From contig CAUYUJ010006557.1 in NCBI GenBank assembly GCA_963575745.1, positions 177,001-241,000 of the forward strand: a stretch of 64,000 nucleotides of DNA, written 5' to 3'. Within the stretch, counting starts at the first letter, position 1. Each line of letters opens with the position of its first letter. This DNA is from Prorocentrum cordatum. Its lineage: Eukaryota; Sar; Dinophyceae; Prorocentrales; Prorocentraceae. The position numbers and the translations under genes were made by a program. The notes beneath the pieces were generated by a model. The model worked only from the letters and a program-made list of their open reading frames with translations, searched no databases and was not told the DNA's origin. Positions 27,006-36,302 of the stretch are shown here, piece after piece.

Positions 27006-27905
27006 AGTGTTCTCACCAGTGCCAGGGTTTTCATGCGACGCCAGCCAATACCCCCACTTTGTGGGGGGGCAGTGCAAGCTCTACCAAATATCCACACGAC
27101 TCTTCGCCACCACCCACACCCAGCTTCCCGCCCTATGACGTTCGGACACTTCACTTCGTGGCCTGCGGACGACCGTGGCTACTACACTGGCGTGGAGTAC
27201 ACACCCACAGAAGTTGTTAGGACAGCGCGCGCGGGTAGAAATTTTGAAAAGTCGTGCAGGTGTTTTTCGAGGACCTACGGTGCGATTCGTGTGATTTTAT
27301 GATGCGCGGTGCTAAAATTCTTAAGAAGCCCAATGGTTTTTGGAGATTTCGGCGTGCGCGCGCGAAGAAAAAACGAATGTGTCCCGCATGGTATTATTTG
27401 ACAGGGATGATGGCCCTGGCAGGTGCGCAACCGTTGTCGCAGAAGTTCGAAAAAGTTGCTCGCAAAAGCCCGTTTGACAGAAATGTTTAAAAAGTGTTGG
27501 GTTTCCTACGAATCCGCAAGAGCGCGCGGGATGAGATTTTGACATTTTTTTGTTGAAAAACCATTGGTTTTTTGATGTTTTTATGTTGAAATCGCTCCGA
27601 ACACTAAGCTTTTGGAAGGATTTCGTCTTGCGCGCGCGAATGTCCACTTTACCTTATTTTTTGCAAGGGATTCTTGAAATTTGATTATATTAGAACAAGA
27701 AATGTCATTTTATAGTGTTTTTTGCAAGGGAAAGCGGGGGGGAACAAAACAACCGGATCTTGATCACATCGAATTACCTGAGGCTTCCTCACGAAAATGA
27801 TGAAAATGCAGCTGCGGCCTAGGCGGCGCAGGGGGGCCGTGCACCAGGGGTCCCAACAATAATTATTCTTTAGAATTAATCATGTTCAACAACAACAACA
27901 AAAAC
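27006..27905. repeat. Duplicated block, copy B (shorter)
   Basis: 27006-27203 matches 25383-25585, and 27225-27905 matches 26276-26960. Only a 20-bp sequence replaces the ~690 bp insert of copy A. It ends in the same CAATAATTATTCTTTAGAA and CAA array. Confidence 0.85.
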
Positions 27906-28155
27906 AACAATCAGTTTAAGACTGTTCGCCCTTACATGCTCGAGTGTCCAATAACGCGTATTTCCCAAACCCTCGATACCCGCCCTCTTCGTCTTCGAAC
28001 GAACCCCCTTTGGGGAGTATACCTTTCTTCCCTGCAGGCCAGGCCCCGGCAAGCGGCGGGGCGGCCGCGGACCGTCGGCCTGGCCAGCGGCATCGCTGAT
28101 CGGCGGGGCGGCCGCGGACCGTCGTCCCGACCCCAAGAGGGACGGACAGGGGACC

Positions 28156-28215
28156 GACCACGACGACGACGACGACGACGACGACGACGTCGAAGACGAC
28201 GGCGACGACGAGCGA
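28156..28215 (+). repeat. (GAC)n microsatellite
   Basis: About 60 bp of GAC/CGA triplets with few interruptions. Confidence 0.9.
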
Positions 28216-28239
28216 AAGCGAGAGCGAAAGAGAACGACA

Positions 28240-28500
28240 GCAGGGCCACGAAGGGCACGAAGTAGGCCACGAAGGGCGACAGCGGGGACACGAAGGGAAT
28301 GCGTATGCGGCCACGAAGAGTGCGAACGAGCGGGGGCCACGACGTGCAGATAATGCGGGGCCACAGAAGGCAACTACGGGGCCACTGCGGGTAGCAACTG
28401 GGCCACGTAGGACAATGAGGGGGCACAAATGGCGACAGCGGGGCCACGAAGGGCATGCACATGGGGCCACAACGGGCGCGACTCCTGGGTGCCTGGGTGT
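28240..28500 (+). repeat. Degenerate minisatellite with core GGCCACGAAGGGC
   Basis: Roughly a dozen units of about 18-22 bp with the shared words GGGGCCAC, GAAGGGC and GACAGCGGG; spacing is irregular. Confidence 0.7.
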
Positions 28501-28899
28501 CGGGAGCGCGGCGCTTGGGCAAATTGCAGGGAATTCAAACGCAAGGTATTCTTCAGTAAGTTGCAAGCAAGTCTCCAGCGAGAGCGCGACTCCAAAGCTC
28601 TGGGAGAGCGATTCCTGAATAAATTGTAAGGACGTCCCAAGCGAGAGCGCGACTCCTGAATAAAATGGAGGAAGTCACGGGCGGGAGCGGGGGTCCTGCC
28701 TAAAGTGTAAGGAAGTCTCAGGCGGGAGCCGTCGTTTTTGTAACCTGGGGGCCAGGGGCCCAGTTTGAGCAGGAAGACCTTCCCTGTCAAAAAACAATGT
28801 GCGAGCGTCGAGGGGAACACTTTGATTGAGAAAAAAAACAATATGCACCCGTGGGGGAGATCAACAATAATTAATTTTCTGAAATGACAATTCAACAAT

Positions 28900-29425
28900 A
28901 ATAACAACGACGGTTTCCGCCTGATAGTTGTCACAGTCTACTTCAAAACATCGCGTTCTCGCTCGGGGCTCCATCGCAACTTATGCAAGAATCGCGCTCT
29001 CGCGTTGGACTTCCTCGCGCTGCATTGAGACGCCACGTCCTCGACGCTCAGAAATCACGCTCTCGATTTGGCCTTTCTCGCGATGTACGTGGGAATCGCA
29101 CCATTGCTCGACACGCCTGCTCGATCTGGCCGCCTGGGCCAGCCTTCCCGACAACCCGGCTAGGGTCTGTCCGCCCGGTCTGCCCTGCCACGTGGTTTAT
29201 GTTCCAGCCCACCTCCTGCTGATTTATCTCGTGCTCCTTCCTTTTTTCCCTCCTTGTTCCATCGTAGTGTGTTCCGATGCTCCAGGGGCAACAATTAACG
29301 CGCGTGGTAAATAAGGAAGACATACCCCCAAGTGGGGTATGATCGAAAACAAAAAAGGGGCGGGTACCGAGGGTTGGGGAGATACGTGTTGAGTGGCACG
29401 CCAGCAGACAGGAGCGACCAGTCTT
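28900..29425 (+). repeat. R1 dispersed repeat, copy 4 (5' shortened)
   Basis: Starts inside the unit at TTCCGCCTGATAG, head to head with inverted copy 3, and runs to GTGTTGAGTGGCACG and GTCTTAAACTG. The TACCCC...GGGGTA hairpin is clear at about 29321-29340. Confidence 0.75.
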
Positions 29426-29454
29426 AAACTGTTGCTGTCGCTGTTTAGTTCCCA

Positions 29455-30115
29455 CTTCTGAAGAATAATTGGTGTTGGGCCCGTGCCCAGTGACCGTTGC
29501 AGGTTTCAATTCAAATGCTTTTCGCAGGGTTCGTACCTTTTTTTGCAAGGGAAAGCCAGGTGACACCAAACTGGCTCGCTGGGCCCCGAGTTACAGAAAA
29601 ACGTATCCCGCCGGATACTTCTTCACATGTAACCAAAATCGCGCTCTCGCGTGGGATCCCCTTTCAATGTATTCAGACGACGCGCCCTCGACGCCCAGGA
29701 ATCACGCTCTCGCTTTTGTCGGTCTCGCGCTGTACTTGGGAATCGCGCTGTCGCCGAAGACTTTCTCGCGATTCGTGCGGTACTCACGTTTCAGCAACCC
29801 GGCTGTTCGAACTGGCCGCGTGGGCCCGCCTGCCCGACACGCCCGTTAAGGTCTAACCCGCCCGATGGGCCCGCGTGGTTCTGCCACGTGCTTTCTGCTC
29901 CGAGCCCCTCCTGCGAATCTCGTGATCCATCCCTGCCCCTCCCCCTTGCATTCGTCCTGTCGTTCCCTGTTCCAGGGGCTGCACTCATTACGCGCGGCTG
30001 GTAAGAAAAATGTACCCCAAGGGGGGTACGATCGAAGACGAAAAAGGTGGGCACCGAGGTTTCGAGATATACGCTTTGAATGGCACACGAGCGGGTAAAA
30101 ACGAAAAACCTTACA
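29455..30115 (+). repeat. R1 dispersed repeat, copy 5
   Basis: Begins at GAATAATTGGTGTTGGGCC, carries all blocks and ends at CACACGAGCGGGTAA, then ACCTTACAATG. The hairpin TACCCCAAGG/GGGGTACG is at 30013-30030. It is followed by a GTT/TTG array. Confidence 0.78.
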
Positions 30116-30275
30116 ATGTGTGTTGGCGTTGTGGTCGTTGCTGGTGTTGCTAACGTTGGTGTTGTTGTTGGTGGTGGTGTTGTTGGTGTTGTTGATGTTG
30201 GTGGTGGTGAGGTTGTTGTTGTCGTCGTCGTCGTTGTTGGTGTTGTTACCGCTGTTGTTGTTATGTTCGATCTCT
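30116..30275 (+). repeat. (GTT)n/(GGT)n microsatellite
   Basis: About 160 bp of GTT, GGT and TCG triplets behind R1 copy 5. The predicted Val/Gly-rich ORF through it is not a gene. Confidence 0.9.
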
Positions 30276-30486
30276 TGGGTTCCTCGCCGTGCCCTGGGAC
30301 CGTAACGAAACAACGCAGGATGAAAAGCAGGCCCCAGGGAATGGGTCGAGACCTCAGGGGGCCGACGCAATGCAAAAAACTGCATGCCCCACTCCCCCAC
30401 CAGCAAAACGAACTGCATGCACGTGGGCTTTCGGAGGTCCGCGCGGATCTCTTGGATCGGCGGAGGACGAGGGGTGGACGGTGCGC

Positions 30487-30670
30487 ATGATGATGATGAG
30501 GATGCTGATGGTGAACATGATGATGATGCTGCTGATGATGATGGCGATGATGATGATGCTGATGGTGCTGATGATGGTGCTGCGGATGCTGCTGCTGATG
30601 ATGAACGTGATGATGAAGACGACGACGATGCTGATGCTGATGCTGCTGATGATGATGATGATGGTGACTT
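30487..30670 (+). repeat. (GAT)n/(GCT)n microsatellite
   Basis: About 180 bp of GAT/GCT/GGT triplets, reading as poly-Met, poly-Asp/Ala or poly-His/Gln depending on frame. Confidence 0.9.
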
Positions 30671-31011
30671 TTCAACAGAGTCGGGGCTCAAGGGGAGGGT
30701 GAAAGCGGAAGGGGGAGGTCGAGCCCTCTGCCCGCGGAGACCGCGTGATCTGCCGCCGCGCGCTACGCGCACGTGCAGGGGCAGCCCAATCTACCCCGCA
30801 CAGCGCGCGATCGGCGGGGCGCACCGCCGCCGACCAAAGATCTGAACAGAAGCCATCCACAACCGCAACGTGAGGACAGGCAAGAAGATTACGCACACAA
30901 GATGAGTGACGTGTGCACGAGGCCGATCAAAGCACGAGGGGAACCCACTCACTGCAAGCGCATGCCACGTGCCTCTCTCATCAGCTCTATTGGAGATGAT
31001 TCTCCAACCGT
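30671..31011. other. No gene seen
   Basis: GC-rich spacer between the microsatellite and the 3' end of the LINE. It may include LINE 3' untranslated sequence; nothing diagnostic is visible. Confidence 0.4.
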
Positions 31012-31785
31012 TCAGTCCATTCCTAGAGCGTCTCCTCCATGTACCCAGGCGGTGCCGCTCCCCGTAGATGCCGTGCGCCGAGCTGGCGCAGAGCGTCGAT
31101 CACGGGGTAGCGCTTCTCGCCCATCGGCTGGATGCCCAGGGTGAGTTTGGACTGGCCCTCCTGCGCCGTCCTGGTGATCCTGCGCGCCCTGATGAGCTGC
31201 TCCGCCTCCTCGGCCTTCTCGCAGCTGTTGAAGTCCTCCACCATCTTCTTGAGATGTGCCATGTTGGCGCCTCCGAACTCGGGCGTCTCCCCCAGTGCGT
31301 CCAAAAGCTCGCCGAACAGCAGAGTATGGGGAGGCCCCGATGGTGGCAGGTCTGGGTTCTTCTCCCTGCCCTTCCTTCCGAAACTGCTCGACCCTCTCCG
31401 CGAACGCCTCCTGAGCTCCCTGCATCTTCACGATGACTGCGTGGTTCTTGGGCAGAATAAACGAGTCGAAGAGTGCTCCCTCGAGCGTGCGGACCTTCTG
31501 AGCGTTGTCGAGCACCCGCTTGAGCAGCCGGAGGAGCAGCTCGCGCAATCCCTTGTCCTGAACCTGAAGGCCCGTGTCCTTCTTCTCGCCCTGGTTGCGT
31601 CTCTTGCCCCCTCGCCTCGTCCTTGGTGGGGCAGCTGCTGGCCCTGCAAGCCCGCGCTTGCCGCCGTTGCCAATGCCCCCAGACGCTGGCGAAGATGCGT
31701 GGAGGCGCCACGCTGCCCTCATCGGTGGCACGTGTCGTAGTAGTTGCACAAACCTGCGATCTGGCACGAGCCCGACGAGTGCCAC
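31012..31785 (-). pseudogene. LINE C-terminal tail region (frameshifted)
   Basis: The frame from 31785 reads GLRELLLRLLKRVLDNAQKV followed by RTLEGALFDSFILP, a helical segment that closes many dinoflagellate LINE polyproteins. At about 31310 the frame changes: 31023-31304 (LKKMVEDFNSCEKAEEAEQL, then TLGIQPMGEKRYPVIDALRQ) continues the coherent text. I know no biochemical function for this tail. Confidence 0.55.
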
Positions 31786-32302
31786 ACTCCGATGCTGTAG
31801 GTAGTGGCCGATGTGCGCCCAAGGTTGGGCGTCGCTGCACAGGTCGAAGCTCTTTCACAATCCAGGGCTTGTTCGATGCATGGACTGGCACGGGTACATG
31901 AGAAAGCAAATGGCGCCGAAGCGCGCCCACTGAGCCAAAAGTCAACGGTGATGACGATGATTTCGCTTTCGTGGCCGCTCTCTGGGTTCGAGTTTTCGCT
32001 CGTAGTCTCTGAAGTGGTCGTGCAGATGAAGGCCTCGTCGTCTCGAACTCGGTCTGTGTCGATCGCTGCTCGGTGTACTGACGCGATGATGGTGCCGTTC
32101 GTCGTGCACGTGTGCTCGATGTGCTGCGTGTCCGTGCCCGTGAAGTAGATGGTGCCGATGACGCTCGTGCCGCAGGTGTGCGCGTCGACGAGGATGGAGG
32201 CCGTGCGGGGGCTCCAGAGGCATCGGAAGCTTCAAGTTGAGGGTCCATAAGGGGCCTCTGAATCGGGATCACGCGATACCACAACACGGCATATAGGGCA
32301 CT

Positions 32303-32734
32303 CTAGTTTTCGGGCGGGCGGCACGGCCACGCCTGTGCAGTGTTGGACCGAAGGCAGCGGCGAGTGGTCCAGCTCCTCAGTACATGGCGTGAGCAATGAT
32401 CTCGGGTACGGAATACCGTGTCACGTCTCAAGCACTTGTCAAGGATCAGATGGCCGAGCACGCTCCTCATGGCGTGGCATGGCTCCTTGCTGCGAGTCTG
32501 ATGCGCGCGTAGCGCAGCGATGGACAGGAAGGTGCGGCCGCAGACGGTGCCGTCTGTCAAAGTGATCTCGCACTGGCAGGTGGGTAGGCCTTCCACGCCG
32601 GTCACCTCAATTTCCGTAGGCAGAAACTCCTCCAAGCGGGTACCGTGTGGTGACCATTGTCGAATAAAGAAACTCGCTCGTAGTGTGCGGGGGCCCAGGG
32701 CAGTGTGCATGTCGCGCAGCACGGGATCTGTCAT
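32303..32734 (-). pseudogene. LINE Cys/His finger segment
   Basis: Reads CEITLTDGTVCGRTFLSIAA, then LRAHQTRSKEPCH (a C2H2-like finger), and then a second Cys/His cluster (CLRRDTVFRTRDHCSRH). It is in the same frame as the RT ORF and separated from it only by an in-frame TGA (32741-32743), so RT and fingers were one protein. Such fingers are thought to bind the element RNA or target DNA. Confidence 0.65.
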
Positions 32735-32740
32735 GGGCCG

Positions 32741-34471
32741 TCAGATATCGCGAGGTTGCCATTCGTGTCGTAGTTCAGTGGCCAGATCCAGCGTGAGGAG
32801 CGCGTCGATGTCACGGGCCAGCTGCTTCGCCCATGGGTGGATGTTGCTCTCGGTGTTGATCTCTCCGTTCTCCTTCAGGATGGGTGCAATGCAAGTTGCA
32901 TGTCCCTCCACTGCAAGCGTGCCAAATAATCCCGTCAAGAAGTGGAGGTGCTGCTCATGGTCAGTCATCATGTCGCGCCACCAACGCAGGCGGCGCCCCG
33001 TAAGCTCAAGCGCAACAGGTGCGAATCGCCAAGATCTCCAAACATGCAAGGTGGGCCATGACCGATGCACGCCGCGTCGTTCTGAATGTGCGCGGCCTTC
33101 TAGCACGGGGCGCAACTTGCCCGCCAGGCTGGCGTCGAGGGCCTTGGCGTCGGCCCTCGTATTGATGTAGCTCTCGCCCCCAGACGCGGCCGCCCTATGG
33201 GCGCAACCTCCGATCAGAAGGCGGCGAGGACGCCGCCCAGCCTTGGAGCGCCAGAACCCACTCAGCTGATTCCACCCTCGGTTGATAGCACGTAATCGTT
33301 CATGACGTTTGGCAACGTTGCTGCCGGAGGCGGAGAACATGCCGCCGAGGTGCTTCAACTCAGGTAAAACCGCGCCGACAATCGCGTTGTCGGTGACAAG
33401 TGCCTGTGAAATGCCTCGACGCGAGGCGGCAATGAAGATCTCTGCCTTGGTGCGATTCTGTTTGCACTCCCATGCTTCTCCGCTCTCGTCCAAGCACTCG
33501 GCGTCCAAGTTGCTGGTGAGGATCTCCTCTGGGGATGTCTCAGATGGAAGCGCCGGAAGCTTGAGAAGGTCGTCAATGAAAAGGCCCACTCCGGCGTTCA
33601 CAGCGTCGCCAAACATGTCGCAATGGGCCATGGTGAACTTGGAAGAAGTGCGGGTAAGCTCGTTATACTCATCAATACTGGCGTAATAGTTAGTCATGAA
33701 AAACTCTGGCTCGTCGCTGTCCCCCATGAGTCCTCCACTGCCTGCGCGTAAATAAAGCCACTGCTGCGGCGTGGAGATGCGCATAACGGCCTCGGAGCGG
33801 CGCTGGTGAAGGAACTCGATGTTGGTGTGGATGCGATCATGTAGTTCGTCAGGTTCGCCTTCCTGCATGTAGTAGTAGGTCGCGCGGTCGCCAGCGATGC
33901 GGTTCAGATCGTCGTGCTTACCGCTCTGGAAGGCTGATCCTTGGTCGTGAAATTTAGCTACAACAGTCCATCCGCATGCTCTGATTCTGTGAGCCACGAT
34001 CCGTGATAGACACATCATACCCTCACGTCGTCGCATGCGAACTCCTCCGCATGCCCACGCGGTCGGTCGGAAGGGGCCACCCTCCGAATTGGCGATGCGT
34101 CTGTAGAACCCCCGCCACCAAGGACAACATGTATGTAGTAGGCGCAGACCAGGTACGCCAGGTAGTCCGTTTCCCTTGTCGAGGGCAAATGTCTGGCTCA
34201 TGTTGGCTTGACTAGGGGCCCTCTGCGATGCTCGTGCCAACGCGTGAATCTCGATGGGTATCTTGGCAAGCTTCGTGAAATGATCCAGCGGTGGCTTCCT
34301 CTTGGTCCGGTCAATCGTCTTCTCGAAGTTCATCGGGTCAAACGCTTGAAATAATCCGAGGCCCGCAATCTGTGCGGCAAGCTTGCTGAGGAAGGAGGGG
34401 TTGGTGATAATCAGAAAATCTCGGTCGGCAGGCTCCAGCACGGTGAGAACTTTCTGCGTTTCTTCTTCCAA
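32741..34471 (-). pseudogene. LINE reverse transcriptase
   Basis: The catalytic box is FIDDLLKLPAL (DNA near 33552-33580), a variant of [FY]xDD with both Asp kept. Upstream, WTVVAKFHDQGSAFQSGKHDDL and DELHDRIHTNIEFLH fit the finger-palm region, and downstream ELKHLGGMFSASG fits the K/L-x-LGxxx motif of non-LTR RTs. The enzyme would copy LINE RNA at a nicked target site. The C-terminal part (RRLRWWRDMMTDHEQHLHFL) is typical thumb text. It ends at an in-frame TGA (32741) followed by the finger segment. Confidence 0.78.
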
Positions 34472-35070
34472 AGATGGAGCCTGGTGGCGCTGAAGTCCTC
34501 GTCGCCCGCTAAGAGGTCGCGGACGCCGATGCGGGCCCCAGGTCCGTCAGGTCGCGGAGGTAGTTGTATTCGTTCACCTTGCTTTGTGGCCTGCGGGGCG
34601 AGCATGGTGACCAAGTAGGTGTCGTCGAGCGCGCTCGCATTGAAACCTCCGTCGCATCCTGGAACGCTTAGCGCAGCGATCCACTCGCCTGCTGAGGGCT
34701 GGCGCGAAGGTAGCGAACGGAAAACTCTCTTACGAGCTCCAATCCCCCGATGAGCACGACGTCTAGCGGCTGCGTGCATGTCAGCGAGTCGACGTTCAGC
34801 CCATCCTTCTCGAATCTGCTGGTCCAAGTCGTGGTCATGGTGTAGGCGTAATCTGCGGATGTGCGCGTGAAGAAGTTTTGTCATGTGCTTCACCTCCTCG
34901 CCAGCGGCGCCAGGAGCGTCGCGACGAAACGCCGAGCGCTTGGAGGCGCCTAGCTCCGCGAGCAAGTCCAACCTCCTCCTCATCGCTTGCCTGCGCCAGT
35001 CGGGGCGCCCCTGGCTGGGCGAAACATGCTTGAGAGCGACCTGTCTGGTGACAGCGACGAACGGGTGCAT
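34411..35070 (-). pseudogene. LINE linker between endonuclease and RT
   Basis: Basic, helical sequence (TKLLHAHIRRLRLHHDHDLD, IREGWAERRLADMHAAARRR), typical of the segment between endonuclease and RT. It is in a different frame from both neighbours, so two frameshifts occurred at about 35070-35127 and 34411-34471. Confidence 0.6.
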
Positions 35071-35126
35071 GTACCTGTCGGGCGAGGGGTCGGTGCGTGC
35101 TTCCGCGAACTACTCCTGGTACTTCT

Positions 35127-36075
35127 CTAGCTTGTCCTGAAGGTCCTGGAGAAATCCTTCCCGTCCTTGACCTCCCTGAAGACATATGCACAAGGTGAGC
35201 CAGCTCCAGCGCGACCGTGCGGCGCTATCGTGCCCAGGGCAAGGGAGCTGAAGTAGCCAACAATCGGGACGTGATCGAAGAAGTGCTTGCTCTTGCGCGT
35301 CCGCCTTGCCGAAGCCATCCAACGTCGGCAGGTGGCGTCTGGGATCAGTGATACTGGGGCGAAAATGTAGTCGATGGTAGTAGCACCGTGATGTCCGATG
35401 TAGGTGGCCCCCACCTTGTAGTGGGTGTTGAGTGCGCCTAGCGAGTGCAGTTGCATGAGAGCGTGCAGGGTTTTGCCGTTCTCGTTCTCGTGGCCATTGT
35501 CGAAGGGTCCAATGCACCCGTCGTTGGACTGCCTGTTGCCTATCTTGCCAAGTCCCGTGTTGGCGTCAGTGAGGATGACCGGTACTCTGCGAAAGCCACA
35601 TCCGCGTAGAAGCTGGTCGATCCATTCTCGAAGCAGCAGACATCCTTTGCGCCATCCTGGGCGTGCCCGCGCTGTGCGGGGCCGAAGCTCAAAATAGGCG
35701 ACAATCACACGGAGGAGCAAGGGGGCCTTGGTGATGTCGACCATGCCGCCACGGCCTGCGATGATGGCGGGGGGGGGGGTCTCGATGGCCGATATATCGG
35801 TCGGACGTAGTCGTTCGCCGAAGGGAATACTGCATCCCGCACTCTTGTTCGTGCAGGCTCCAGGTTGCCACGGGAAATGAACCACGCTGTGGTAGACGGT
35901 GTTCTCTCGAATATGCGCAGGCCTGGGGTCGCCTTGGGCGAATGCAGCTGGGCGTCGTCGACCAGTGCCCGTGAGCCCGCCAATCGCGATGCTGCGGTAG
36001 GCGACGGAGAGTTCCTGCACACGGAGGGGCTGCAAGCTGCCGACGTTGTGGGTCAAGATCGGGAATCGTCTCAGC
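35127..36075 (-). pseudogene. LINE apurinic/apyrimidinic-type endonuclease
   Basis: Exonuclease-endonuclease-phosphatase fold, used by LINEs to nick target DNA. Visible motifs on the - strand: ILTHNVGSL (start strand, about 36045-36075), VPVILTDANTGLG (the D-x-N loop, about 35545-35582), ATTIDYIFAP (IDYI, about 35350-35380), and FFDHVPIVGYF (the D-H pair, about 35250-35285). The Glu of the usual Q-E-T motif is not obvious. The predicted frame extends to 36500, but the part beyond about 36080 includes a His run from an ATG array and is not native endonuclease sequence. Confidence 0.75.
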
Positions 36076-36216
36076 AACTGCAGCGCAATCGCACTCCTCA
36101 CGAGTGCGGCGGTGGCGCAGCCCCACGGCACCAGCGGCAGGCCATGGCGGGCGCTGTCTGGGAAAGGGGCAGACGAGAGCGCCAAGCCGTGTCCCTCCTG
36201 GAACGGGCCCGAGCGG

Positions 36217-36221
<5 letters not shown>

Positions 36222-36302
<81 letters not shown>
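36222..36302 (+). repeat. (ATG)27 microsatellite
   Basis: An almost perfect run of GAT/ATG triplets. It lies just upstream (- strand sense) of the LINE endonuclease, where it reads as poly-His in that frame. Confidence 0.95.

Larger units (their letters stand above)
27906..28895 (-). repeat. R1 dispersed repeat, inverted copy 3 with internal expansions
   Basis: Read on the - strand it shows the R1 3' end (GCAGGTAAG-like text, GTCTTAAAC at 27914-27922 on the + strand as CAGTTTAAGAC) and the R1 5' blocks at 28740-28890. The middle is expanded by a GAC array (28158-28215) and a GGGGCCACGAAGGGC-type minisatellite (28240-28500). Confidence 0.65.

Noticed and set aside
31100-32287. 395-codon - strand ORF overlapping the LINE tail
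   Set aside because: Mostly Arg/Ser/Ala-rich shadow. A short stretch (FGSVGALRRHLLSHVPV) might be finger-like, but it does not connect to the LINE frames convincingly.
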